A program made the translations under genes and the position numbers. From Splendidivirga corallicola (GTDB lineage Bacteria > Bacteroidota > Bacteroidia > Cytophagales > Cyclobacteriaceae), in the NCBI GenBank assembly GCA_030442035.1, contig JAUJEA010000006.1:310001-374000 (forward strand): a stretch of DNA of 64,000 nucleotides. The letters run 5' to 3'. Positions 1-8,642 of this stretch are shown here, piece by piece. A model generated the notes under the pieces. The model was given only the letters and a program-made list of their open reading frames with translations, was not told the origin of the DNA and made no database searches. Every line of letters starts with the position of its first letter. Positions within the stretch are counted from its first letter, which is position 1.

Positions 1-1020
1 AAATTGCCAGGTTCTTCCTTTGTCCCGTGAAATGTAAAGTGCGCCAAAACCGTGACTTTTGATATTATTGGTGACCATGTATACATGATCAGGTGCGGCT
101 TTGGATACATCAAGGCGTGTACGCCCCACTTTACGCCCCTCATAGTCAGGCAAATCATACTGTTCGAACGTCGCTCCACCATTATGGGTCACCCATATTT
201 TCACCTCGTTATCAACAATTTCAGTAACATAGAGTGTTTTGGGGTCCTTAGGGTTCATACGCATGGCATTGGCTCTGACGGAAAAGATCTTTTTCCAGGT
301 CTTGCCAGTGTCGCTGCTATGGTATATACCTTTTTCTGAGGCAGCATAGAGTTCATTAGGCGATTGGTGATTAAAATAGATATCTCTTACCAAAAGGGTG
401 GTGTCAGCCACGCGTCGCCATGTTTCACCCGCATCCTCCGTTCGGTATAAGGTAAATTTATCCCCCAGAACAATAATATTGGGATTTTGGGGATGCTCGG
501 CCATGGCCCATACTCCTGTGACCGGTATTTTTGAGTTGGTCAGATCCTGCCATGTTTTTCCCTGATCGTTGCTACGCCACAATCCTGCCAAACTCATGGC
601 TGCATATATAGTATGCCTATTTTGAGGTGATGGGTATACCCTGTGGAGCCTTGCCAGGCCTTTATTGCCTGGAATGCTCTTTGACCTGGCAGACAGGCGA
701 TTATTTGTGAAGGGTTTCCAATCCGGTTTAAACACCGAGTTTTCTTTTTCTTTTTGGATGGCAAGGATATTTTCAAATTGTTCTTGCCCGGAAAGCAAGT
801 TACCATACTGATCCAATTCATTGGCAATGGAACGAGTCCATTTCAAATATTCTTTGGACATGCCTCTAATGCTAGGGGTGCTATCCAACAGAAAAGAACG
901 GTTGATCAAAAGAAAATTCTTACGAGTATCCTTTTGCAACGAATCATACCACTCTTGTGCATATATGGTATTGCACAGGAATAACATGACGACTCCAAAT
1001 ATGTTCAAAACCCTATTCAT
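1..1020 (-). CDS. VPS10/BNR-repeat (sortilin-like) secreted protein, truncated by window edge
   Basis: The reading frame starts at the ATG at 1020-1018 and stays open to base 1, so only the first 340 residues are present. A signal peptide (MNRVLNIFGVVMLFLCNTIYA, cut before QEW) implies export. After a helical linker come repeats of the BNR/Asp-box type: SNDQGKTW, TEDAGETW, SSDTGKTW, a degenerate HNGGATF, and SRDKGRTW at the edge. Proteins with such arrays fold as a beta-propeller related to the VPS10/sortilin and glycosidase-sialidase propellers, and Bacteroidota secrete many of them. The substrate or ligand cannot be read from this part. The gene runs in the same direction as the GH109-type gene upstream, 186 bases away, so co-transcription is possible. 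Confidence 0.8.
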   Translation of the reverse strand, partial: MNRVLNIFGVVMLFLCNTIYAQEWYDSLQKDTRKNFLLINRSFLLDSTPSIRGMSKEYLKWTRSIANELDQYGNLLSGQEQFENILAIQKEKENSVFKPDWKPFTNNRLSARSKSIPGNKGLARLHRVYPSPQNRHTIYAAMSLAGLWRSNDQGKTWQDLTNSKIPVTGVWAMAEHPQNPNIIVLGDKFTLYRTEDAGETWRRVADTTLLVRDIYFNHQSPNELYAASEKGIYHSSDTGKTWKKIFSVRANAMRMNPKDPKTLYVTEIVDNEVKIWVTHNGGATFEQYDLPDYEGRKVGRTRLDVSKAAPDHVYMVTNNIKSHGFGALYISRDKGRTWQF

Positions 1021-1206
1021 ATGTTTATTTTTAAATCATGGATATTTTGTTCTGTTCGGCCCTTACGGCATTATTTATTCGAAATGGTTGTTGGCAACAA
1101 ACACAAAATACTTCATCCCGGCATCAGTGAAAGTCTTCACCTACTAATCTGCATCAAAACTCTGTAACGTCATTTTGGGACAGTATCTGTCAAATTCTTC
1201 ATTGAA

Positions 1207-2550
1207 CTATACCAAACCAAAAACAGGTTTCTTGGTTATCCACTTGCCCTCTGTAAAATCCGGAATTTGTTGTACAGCACCTCCTTCGCGTATGGATGCT
1301 TCAGATAAAGGTGTTATTGCCCTCATGGTAGCTGCATCGTAAACATCGATGACGGGTGGTGTGTTGTCCTTGGCAGATTGGATGAACTGTCTATCCAAGA
1401 AGAAATCCATACCGCCATGACCTGCATCACGAGCAACATCACCAAACTCTTTCCATAAAGGGTGGTCATATTCTTTAAGCCATGGCTTGGCATCTTCCCA
1501 ACTATGTGCTTGTGTTTTTTCCTGTATATGAATGCGCTGTGTGCCATAATCAAAATCAATGACCCCTTCAACGCCCTGTACCCTAAAATCCAGTGAATAT
1601 GGCCTTGCAGTATTGGTGTCGTGAGTGATAATGATCGTTTCACCATTGGCAGTGGTAATGGTAGATGTTACAATATCTCCCAATTGCCAATCCAATTGAG
1701 TGTAAGCATGGTATTTTCCACCCTTTGGATGTTTGGCTACATAGCTTTGTAGCGAACGTGACTTAGTGGCAAAAGAACTAATGCTCAGGAGCCTGTTCCC
1801 TCTGTTCATATTGACCATCATACTTACAGGACCTAATCCATGTGTGGGATACAGATCGCCATTGCGTCTTAAGGAATGCTCAGTTCGCCAACGTGCTTCA
1901 GCAAAACCGTTTTCTCCAAAAGCGACACCTCCTTTGCCGTCATCAAACTTCACATGTCTTAGATCGTGCATATAGCCCCCTCGTAGGTGTAGCAATTCGC
2001 CAAAAACATTATCACGAACCATATTGAGTACGGCCATTACGTCTCTTCTATAGCATACATTTTCCATGAACATAAGGTGTGTACCAGTACGCTGGTGGGT
2101 ATTTACCAGATCCCAGCATTCGTCAACGGAAAAAGCACCGGCAACTTCGACTCCAGTAAAAACACCAGCTTCCATGGCATCTATACACATGGTGGTGTGC
2201 CATTTCCAGTTTGGTGCAATCACAACGGCATCCAGATCTTCTTTCTCCAACATTTCCCTATATGAATACTCATGCTCTCCATATACCTTTGGAAAACCGA
2301 CATTGTATTTGTCGAACAACTTTTTTGTTTCTTTAACTGCTTCAGGGTCGATATCACTAATAGCCACACATTCCACGTCTTTCTCAACAATCATGTTGCG
2401 TACATGATTACGCCCCCGAAGTCCGGTACCGATAAATGCCAAACGTAGTTTGCTATCCTTTTTCCTTCCTGCTCTTAAAATATTCGGTGCTCCTAATGAA
2501 ACCCCTACTAATGCCATCGATGTACTTTTGGTAAATGTTCTTCTTTTCAT
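1207..2550 (-). CDS. Tat-exported Gfo/Idh/MocA enzyme, GH109 (alpha-N-acetylgalactosaminidase) type
   Basis: The product has 447 residues and starts with a twin-arginine-like leader (MKRRTFTK, then a hydrophobic stretch ending NILRA). A Rossmann nucleotide motif GTGLRG follows at residues 41-46. The segments GGYMHDLRHV (191-200) and GDLYPTHGLG (231-240) are typical of GH109 enzymes, which hydrolyse alpha-GalNAc through an NAD-dependent redox mechanism. Tat export fits, because these proteins fold around NAD in the cytoplasm. I chose the ATG at 2550; an in-frame TTG 36 bases upstream would put a lysine-rich tail before the RR motif. Length and key segments are intact. GH109 membership is inferred from motifs; a plain Gfo/Idh dehydrogenase is the alternative. 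Confidence 0.82.
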   Translation of the reverse strand: MKRRTFTKSTSMALVGVSLGAPNILRAGRKKDSKLRLAFIGTGLRGRNHVRNMIVEKDVECVAISDIDPEAVKETKKLFDKYNVGFPKVYGEHEYSYREMLEKEDLDAVVIAPNWKWHTTMCIDAMEAGVFTGVEVAGAFSVDECWDLVNTHQRTGTHLMFMENVCYRRDVMAVLNMVRDNVFGELLHLRGGYMHDLRHVKFDDGKGGVAFGENGFAEARWRTEHSLRRNGDLYPTHGLGPVSMMVNMNRGNRLLSISSFATKSRSLQSYVAKHPKGGKYHAYTQLDWQLGDIVTSTITTANGETIIITHDTNTARPYSLDFRVQGVEGVIDFDYGTQRIHIQEKTQAHSWEDAKPWLKEYDHPLWKEFGDVARDAGHGGMDFFLDRQFIQSAKDNTPPVIDVYDAATMRAITPLSEASIREGGAVQQIPDFTEGKWITKKPVFGLV

Positions 2551-3108
2551 CTTTTTGTTTATTGTTTTATTTTTTGTTTTTCCCAAATCAAATGGGCTAT
2601 TTTTAATACAAATATTGAACTCATTAATGTTTCTTTTAACACTGTTATCGGTTCAGAACAGACAAAGTATTCCCTTTATTTTGGTGTGTTTTCCAAAATA
2701 ACTACCTGATAAAGATGGTTTGGAACAGCAGAACACAATTCAGCATGCCAAAAGCCAGCTTTTGGTCTTCGAGCACCTCGTTGGCAGTGTGGCTTACTTC
2801 TGAAATTCCTTTGCTAAGCCATTCCCCATACCTATTTAGATTTTTTTAGATTCATACAACCCATCATCAGCAAGCTCCAATGGAGTGAATAGAACGGAAA
2901 ATCAAGAAACAGTAAAGGAATACATAAAAATCATCGACGTTTTGTCAAATGAAATAATCATAACAAAATGTGCATTTACATATTCGTTCTTCGCGAAGTC
3001 TGGTTTTTGATTATCTGTTCTGAAAATAAGAGGCATATACATTGATTACATATTGTAAACAAAGCCTTTCCAACAAATATGTGGGAATTCGGCAATAAAA
3101 AAGTGTAA
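2551..3108. other. Gene-poor stretch with possible decayed coding fragment
   Basis: No intact gene is visible in these 558 bases. On the minus strand, about 2900 to 2702, a coding-like stretch (LELADDGLYESKK) runs into a TAA. After a shift of one base in a run of seven A/T, it continues as a 40-residue segment containing EWLSKGISEVSHTANEVL and ends at the TAG at 2704-2702. It resembles a frameshifted remnant, but I recognise no family. The leader and promoter of the GH109-type gene must lie at its left end. Confidence 0.3.
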
Positions 3109-3423
3109 TTTTTCGGCGTTTTAAGGGTAATTTTTAAGATTATCTGCCTACTCGATCCTGATTTCCGGTCAGAAAACCTGTTCGTTAGTTTTCATATGAG
3201 CTATTCTGCACTTTACCGAAAATTCTAAAGCCTTGCAAGTATGAGAATTGTTGAATTCGTTCGGATGATGCGACGTAAAAAAGTGGCCATTTTCCTAAAA
3301 GAAGGTAATTACTCCATTGTCCTAGCAACTTATATAGTTGGTTTCAACGATGCAAAGTATTTTTCAAAGTATTGCAAAAATCAATTTGGAAAAAACCCAT
3401 TGGATTATAAGAAGAGCCTGTGA
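3109..3423 (+). pseudogene. Remnant of AraC-type HTH output domain (probably hybrid two-component regulator)
   Basis: Reading through an in-frame TAA at 3226-3228 gives a nearly complete AraC-family DNA-binding domain. The first half has DPDFRSENL and then MSYSALYRKF. Directly after the stop come SLASMRIVEFVRMMRRKK and AIFLKEGNYSI, and finally VGFNDAKYFSKYCKNQFGKNP to a TGA. In Bacteroidota this C-terminal domain is usually carried by hybrid two-component regulators of polysaccharide-use loci. No receptor or kinase part is visible upstream, where there is another stop at 3106-3108. The stop falls exactly at the lysine codon usual in this loop (YRKFK.LT), which supports real decay. A 60-residue product from the ATG at 3241 would hold only the second HTH and is unlikely to work. 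Confidence 0.8.
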
Positions 3424-3773
3424 ATCCATAACATTTGGAAATTCTTGTAATATTGAGCATCAATTCCTTTCAAACAGGGTAACTGATTCCGGATCAATCC
3501 GAAAAGTTGGGGATTACCTGGGAATGAGCGTTAAAGTGTTTGAGTATTTAAATGTTAAATTTAAAGCCTAATGCAGCTATTTTAGACATCTTTCAACTTA
3601 AACGCCTCAACACTTCAACACAATACCAATAACCTTTCTCCACAACAATTCCGCTTGATCCTGTAATACGATCCACTTTGTGAGAATAATAAACGATCTG
3701 TTAACTATTTCGAAACTTCGAAACAGGTAGCGAATACTTAGAATAGTTTAGATGATAAGATCAAACCTGCTGG
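3424..3773. other. Intergenic stretch with dispersed repeat A1
   Basis: No gene is supported in these 350 bases. The segment 3592-3654 is a copy of the dispersed repeat family A annotated separately. The rest is AT-rich and lies downstream of both the AraC remnant and the stress protein, which converge on it. Confidence 0.5.
3592..3654 (+). repeat. Dispersed intergenic repeat family A, copy 1
   Basis: The core CTTCAACACAATACCAATAA, followed by CCTTTCTCCACAACAATTCCGCT, recurs almost exactly in reverse orientation at 61095-61165. A looser copy is at 42318-42384, which shares the flanking TTTCAACTTAAA. Copies sit only between genes. Confidence 0.75.
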
Positions 3774-4622
3774 CTAACTTTTCATTGTAAAGGTCCAGAC
3801 TGGTCTCTTAGTATGATTTACAATATCTTCAGCGATACTTCCACTAAGTAAGTGTCTGAATCCGGTTCTCCCATGTGTGGCCAAAGCAATGACATTAGCG
3901 CCAATGTCTTCAGCAAAATTTAAAATTCCATCCTCCTCTGTGATATCACTATAGACATTAATGGTATAGTCTTTTAAGTCATATTTTACCGCAAAATCAT
4001 TTATCAGCCCTTTATTCAATCTGTCAGCATCAAAGTTGGAGGGAGTGTTGATTTTCACTAAGTGCAATGTGGAACCGGTTGTGCTCTGAAGATCTTTTAG
4101 CTTAGCAATGACTTTTTCCAGCTTACCTTCAAAACTACTGGCAAAAACTATATTTTTAATGTCATCGAAATCTACTTCATGTTTTACGGTAATTACAGGA
4201 CAATGGGCTAACCTCACAACTTTCTCGGTGTTAGAACCTATTAATAATTCATCCAATCCGCTAACGCCGCGGGTTCCCATCACAACGAGATCAACATCAT
4301 GATTAACAATAACCCTGGTAATACCATTAAATGGATTACCAATTTGTATTTCTGTTTTGATATCGATACCATCATATTCTGGCTTTTGCGCAAGTTCATT
4401 GATGTCTTTTTTAACTCGTTTCATCAATTCGATAACATAAACATTGCTAGCCATATCGTTGTGAACCACTTCTCCTGAGGCGCTGAAAGTTTCGCCTCCT
4501 GGCTGTTCAATTACATTCAGTAGAAGGATCTCAGCATTAATTTTTTTTGCTATTTGGTAAGCCAAATCCAAAGCATATCCTGCTTCCTCTGAGAAATCTG
4601 TGGGAACTAATATCTTTTTCAT
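3774..4622 (-). CDS. Universal stress protein, tandem UspA domains
   Basis: The 282-residue protein has two UspA domains (about 1-148 and 153-282). The first begins KKILVPTDFSEEA and carries the ATP-binding pattern G-x2-G-x9-G-S at residues 116-130. The second has a related ATHG...GS loop at 248-262, with alanine in place of the first glycine, so the first domain is the likelier nucleotide binder. Tandem Usp proteins are cytosolic and help survival under energy limitation, low oxygen or redox stress. The ATG at 4622 is the natural start. The 280-base upstream region holds two FNR-like palindromes at 4764-4797, suggesting control by a CRP/FNR-family regulator. Confidence 0.93.
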   Translation of the reverse strand: MKKILVPTDFSEEAGYALDLAYQIAKKINAEILLLNVIEQPGGETFSASGEVVHNDMASNVYVIELMKRVKKDINELAQKPEYDGIDIKTEIQIGNPFNGITRVIVNHDVDLVVMGTRGVSGLDELLIGSNTEKVVRLAHCPVITVKHEVDFDDIKNIVFASSFEGKLEKVIAKLKDLQSTTGSTLHLVKINTPSNFDADRLNKGLINDFAVKYDLKDYTINVYSDITEEDGILNFAEDIGANVIALATHGRTGFRHLLSGSIAEDIVNHTKRPVWTFTMKS

Positions 4623-4763
4623 ATTTCTAAATTTTGATCCGGGTTTAATTAAGCAGAGTACCAGTTTCTATCAATTCACCCCATCAATTATCTTAATATT
4701 GAGAAGGTTCTGATAATTGTTTGGTATCTATACAAGAGTAGTATTTATGGACATACTTTGCAC

Positions 4764-4797
4764 TGATCAATATCAAAATGAAATATGATATTGATCA
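4764..4797 (-). promoter_or_regulatory. Paired CRP/FNR-like boxes upstream of the universal stress gene
   Basis: Two 12-base palindromes of the form TGAT-N4-ATCA lie 22 bases apart, at 4764-4775 (TGATCAATATCA) and 4786-4797 (TGATATTGATCA). They are also exact reverse complements of each other, giving 12-base arms around a 10-base spacer. Read toward the stress gene, the proximal box is TTGAT-ATTG-ATCAG, one base off the FNR consensus TTGAT-N4-ATCAA. A -7-like TACTCTTG at 4740-4733 would put the proximal box near position -41, the usual activator position. Box identity is inferred from pattern only. Confidence 0.5.
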
Positions 4798-4902
4798 TGT
4801 TTGACAGTGTTTGCCTAAGGTTGGAATTCTATTCCTTGAAATCACCATTCCGGATCAAGGCCCTTCATTCTCTTTCACACTAATGCACAAAAAAAGGGAA
4901 GT

Positions 4903-5812
4903 TTACGTGAACAGCAATCCCAGTCCGAATGATAATACAAAGAATAATGTAGTAATCGCCATTTGTTTAAGAAAGGGATCGAGCTTTGAGCTATCCTTTA
5001 TGCTGGATACGGCCAATCCATTTTTTATAAGCAAAGGAACTACGATCAAAAAAGCCCATTGAATCATTGAGTGAAATTCAAGGATTGTATATAGTATTGC
5101 AGAGATCAGGCCTAAGGTTAACAGCAACCAATGATAGCGAATTGCGTTCTCTCTACCTATCCTGACCGGAACCGATAACTTTCCCGCAATTCTATCTGAG
5201 TCTATATCGCGAATGTTATTGACGTTTAAAACTGCGATAGAAAAGAGTCCGCAACTCATAGCCGGAAGGATATATATCCAATTGAAATAACCAACTTGTA
5301 AATAGAAAGTTCCCAAAACACCTACAAATCCGAAGAATACCAATACTGACAAATCACCTAGTCCAATATATCCGTAAGGCTTGTTTCCTGCAGTGTAGGC
5401 AATTGCGGCAAGTATGGAAAGAACCCCCAATAAAAAGAAAAACAAAAAACCTTTGAAATTCCATCCAAAGGCCAAGTATAACAGTATGGTCCCACTGACA
5501 AGTGATAATAAAATGAATATGGTGATGGCCCTTTTCATAGCGACCAAGGTAATGTTGCCAGATTGAACGGCTCTGCTTGGCCCTTCCCTGTAAACATTAT
5601 CGGCTCCGTTAACAGAATCACCATAGTCATTTGCAAGGTTTGACAGGATTTGTAAAAAAATTGTCGTGAGGGCACTCAGTAACAAAATGGGTAGCTCAAA
5701 TTTACCGATGGAAGCGGCCAAAAAACTACCCATACCTATACTTGCCAGAGCCAGAGGAAGGGTTCTAAGGCGAAATGCTGCGATCCATGGTTTTATTTTA
5801 GCACTTGATATC
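4903..5812 (-). CDS. menA: 1,4-dihydroxy-2-naphthoate polyprenyltransferase
   Basis: MenA joins a polyprenyl chain to DHNA in the membrane to make demethylmenaquinone. The roughly 303-residue product is a UbiA-fold protein with about eight or nine membrane segments. The first Asp-rich motif is NDYGD (62-66) with D72, and the second is DIDSD (203-207). The N-terminus KPWIAAFRLRTLPLALA is typical of MenA. No ATG is available: the only sensible start is a TTG at about 5814-5812, 15 bases after the glutathione peroxidase stop, so the two genes are probably one transcript. The other men genes lie some 50 kb away in this window. Confidence 0.93.
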
Positions 5813-5829
5813 AAATCAGATAAATTAGT

Positions 5830-6405
5830 CTATTTTATTTCATCAAGAATTTCTTCAGATAAAGGGTTAATGGATGAAGCGTAAAATTTGATCAGCTCTC
5901 CATTCTCATTTACCAGGTATTTACAAAAATTCCAATTAGGTTCCTGATCATTCCATCCGTTCTTCCCACGATCACTTAACCATTGATACAGGGGAGCTTT
6001 GTCTTTTCCAACCACAGAAATCTTTTCAAACATTTGAAAGGTAACGCCATAATTCTTCTGGCAAAAAGCTGCTATCTCATTATTGCTTCCGGGTTCCTGC
6101 CCTCCAAAATCATTAGCCGGAAAACCCAGAATGGTCAGGTTATGGCCATGCAGCTCGTGAAGTTTTTGCAAGTCTTCATACTGTGGGGTGAATCCACACT
6201 CAGAGGCTACATTGACCAGGAGCAAGTTCTTTCCCTTATATTTTTGGAAGTCGATCAAATTGCCATCTATCGACTTCATTTTTAAATCATAGATAGGAGA
6301 TGTTCCGTCTTGTACCATAGATAAATGCTCGGGTCTGCTTTCAACTTTCGAAAATCCGCAGGCTGTTAGAACAGCAAATACAAAATATGTCAATTTCTTC
6401 AACAT
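5830..6405 (-). CDS. Glutathione-peroxidase-family thiol peroxidase, lipoprotein
   Basis: The 191-residue protein has a lipobox-like leader (VLTAC, lipidated Cys16), so it is probably anchored in the envelope. The GPx core is complete: peroxidatic Cys70 in ASECGFTPQY, Gln103 in FPANDFGGQEPG, and Trp158-Asn159 in NWNFCKY. A further Cys115 (AAFCQKNYG) sits where the resolving cysteine of thioredoxin-dependent GPx proteins lies. It therefore most likely reduces lipid or organic peroxides with thioredoxin rather than glutathione. It precedes menA by 15 bases, so a link to protection of the quinone-bearing membrane is plausible but unproven. Confidence 0.92.
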   Translation of the reverse strand: MLKKLTYFVFAVLTACGFSKVESRPEHLSMVQDGTSPIYDLKMKSIDGNLIDFQKYKGKNLLLVNVASECGFTPQYEDLQKLHELHGHNLTILGFPANDFGGQEPGSNNEIAAFCQKNYGVTFQMFEKISVVGKDKAPLYQWLSDRGKNGWNDQEPNWNFCKYLVNENGELIKFYASSINPLSEEILDEIK

Positions 6406-6455
6406 TTCAACCGCAGTCTATAAATTTTCGAGCCTTTACTTTATTCTTGTCGCCT

Positions 6456-8240
6456 TTACATTCTCTCAGGCACATCTATACCTAGCAACGCCATTCCCTT
6501 TTTAATTGTTTTGGCCACCTCCTCAGAAAACGCAATCCTAAATTTAAGCGCTTCCGGATCTTGTTCATTGAAGATGGATACCTCAGCATAGAAACGATTG
6601 TACTCTTTGGCAAGATCATATACATACTGTGCAATAATATATGGTGCATATTCCTTGGCTGCCAGCTGTACTTTATCGGGAAATTCATTTAGTAAAATGA
6701 TAACGCTTTTTTCCAGTGCATGCAATGATGTTATATTAAAATCATTCCTCCGGATCCCAAGCTGCTCAGCTTTTCTTACGATTGAAGAGATCCTGGCATG
6801 CGTGTACTGGATAAAAGGTCCTGTATTTCCATGAAAGTCCACGGATTCTTCAGGATTAAAAAGCATTCTTTTTCTAGGATCTACCTTTAAAATAAAATAC
6901 TTGAGCGCTCCCAAACCAATAGTTCTGTATAACTCCGTAGCCTCATCCTCACTGAATCCATCGATCTTTCCAAGCTCCTCAGTTCGCTCTTTGGCAGTGC
7001 CTATCATTTCATCCATTAAATCATCAGCATCTACTACTGTACCTTCTCTGGATTTCATCTTTCCCGTAGGCAAATCTACCATACCATAGGATAGATGATA
7101 ACATTCCCTGGCCCACGAATAACCCAGCTTTTCCAATATGAGGAATAACACTTTGAAGTGATATTCCTGTTCATTACCTACAGTATAAATTTGTTGACTC
7201 ATTTTGGGATAATCACGGAAACGAAGCAATGCAGTTCCGATATCCTGGGTCATATAAACAGAAGTCCCGTCGGATCTCAGCAAAAGTTTCTGGTCCAACC
7301 CGGCATCAGTCAAGTCCACCCAAATAGAACCATCCTCTTTTTGAAAGAAAATGCCCTGCTCCAGGCCTTTTAATACTTCCTGTTTTCCTAAAAGAAAAGT
7401 GTCGGATTCGTAATATAGTTTATCAAAATCCACCCCCATTCTTTTGTATGTCACATCAAAACCATCATAAACCCAGCCATTCATCGTTTGCCAGAGTTGG
7501 TAGGTTTCCGGTTCCTTTTGTTCCCATTTGATCAGCATGTCCTTGGCTTCCAACATGATAGGGGCATTTCTTTCTGCATCTTCCTGTGTTTGTCCCTGAT
7601 CAACAAGTGTTTGGATCTCCTTCTTATATTCCTGATCGAATTTCACATAATAGTCACCTACCAACTTATCACCTTTGATCCCGGAGGATTCAGGTGTTGC
7701 TCCATTTCCATATCGCTTCCAAGCCACCATAGATTTACAAATATGGATACCCCGGTCATTGATGATTTGAACTTTATGTACAGTATTTCCAGTAGCTTTT
7801 AGTATTTCAGCCACGGAATAACCAAGGAAGTTGTTTCTTAAATGCCCTAAATGAAGCGGTTTGTTAGTATTAGGGGAAGAATATTCAACCATCACCTCTC
7901 TTTCAGAAATGGACTTAAAACCAAAATTCTCTTCATTTCTGATATGCTGAAATGTCTCAATCCAAACTTTATCATCGATCACAAGGTTCAGGAATCCTTT
8001 TACCACATTATAATCCTGGACAAAGGATGAATTTTTAAGCATATGGTCACCGAGTGATCGTGCGGTCTCCTCAGGTGACTTCCGGGAAATTTTCAGGAAC
8101 GGGAAAACTACGAAGGTATGTGATCCTTGAAATTCTTTTCTTGTAGGTTGAAAGTTAATCTTTTCCCGGTCTAATTCTTCCGAAAAACATGCTTGGAATG
8201 CCTTTGCCAAATCTTTTTTTAACGGCTCCTCAATACTCAT
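6456..8240 (-). CDS. argS: Arginine-tRNA ligase
   Basis: This 594-residue class I aminoacyl-tRNA synthetase charges tRNA-Arg in the cytosol. It has an N-terminal Add-1-type domain, the ATP-binding HLGH at 130-133 within PLHLGHLRNNFLG, and the KMSKS-equivalent loop KMKSREGTVV. The C-terminal anticodon-binding helical domain ends MALLGIDVPERM, the usual ArgS ending. Length is normal. It reads from the ATG at 8240 and lies 50 bases upstream of the peroxidase gene in the same direction. Confidence 0.97.
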   Translation of the reverse strand: MSIEEPLKKDLAKAFQACFSEELDREKINFQPTRKEFQGSHTFVVFPFLKISRKSPEETARSLGDHMLKNSSFVQDYNVVKGFLNLVIDDKVWIETFQHIRNEENFGFKSISEREVMVEYSSPNTNKPLHLGHLRNNFLGYSVAEILKATGNTVHKVQIINDRGIHICKSMVAWKRYGNGATPESSGIKGDKLVGDYYVKFDQEYKKEIQTLVDQGQTQEDAERNAPIMLEAKDMLIKWEQKEPETYQLWQTMNGWVYDGFDVTYKRMGVDFDKLYYESDTFLLGKQEVLKGLEQGIFFQKEDGSIWVDLTDAGLDQKLLLRSDGTSVYMTQDIGTALLRFRDYPKMSQQIYTVGNEQEYHFKVLFLILEKLGYSWARECYHLSYGMVDLPTGKMKSREGTVVDADDLMDEMIGTAKERTEELGKIDGFSEDEATELYRTIGLGALKYFILKVDPRKRMLFNPEESVDFHGNTGPFIQYTHARISSIVRKAEQLGIRRNDFNITSLHALEKSVIILLNEFPDKVQLAAKEYAPYIIAQYVYDLAKEYNRFYAEVSIFNEQDPEALKFRIAFSEEVAKTIKKGMALLGIDVPERM

Positions 8241-8642
8241 TATTTCTTTAAATACTTTTTTGTGATCAAATTTCCTGTATTCCCAAAATCATTCAGGCTG
8301 CAAAGATTGCAAAATTATGCTAATGCGCCAATTGTTTGTGATAAAGGGCCCGGAATCACTTTGTATTCAATGATAACTCCTGCAAAAACGATTCACCCTA
8401 ATATTCAAAAGATCATCATGCTCAGGAGCAATTCTAAAAGCAACCAAACTAATTGTCCTTTTTTTGTGTCACTTAAAATGTATAATAAACTGTTAGTCAA
8501 AGCAATAAAGGCCTTAAGTCTTTTTACCAAAAGGTATATTGAACTCTGCCCCAAAGAAGGAAATATGAATTTCTCAAAAGAAAAAACTCAATATTTTTAC
8601 TATTTTTGGCATTCAATTTTTTGATGTTAATCAGAGATCAGC
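8241..8642. other. Divergent intergenic region between argS and the glycosyltransferase
   Basis: These 402 bases must hold the promoters of both divergent genes. A TATTTTTG at 8601-8608 matches the Bacteroidota -7 box (TAnnTTTG), 35 bases before the glycosyltransferase start; I see no clear -33 element. A 120-codon open frame at 8262-8624 has unlikely composition and is not accepted as a gene. Confidence 0.35.

Noticed and set aside
821-1147. Plus-strand frames across the first kilobase
   Set aside because: They are antisense to the clear BNR-repeat protein with a signal peptide on the minus strand.
3338-3571. A 77-codon frame overlapping the AraC remnant in another frame
   Set aside because: It is a shadow of the remnant, whose own frame gives the recognisable HTH sequence.
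8262-8624. A 120-codon plus-strand frame in the argS upstream region
   Set aside because: Composition is unlike the neighbouring genes, it lacks any recognisable pattern, and it fills the region that must hold two divergent promoters.
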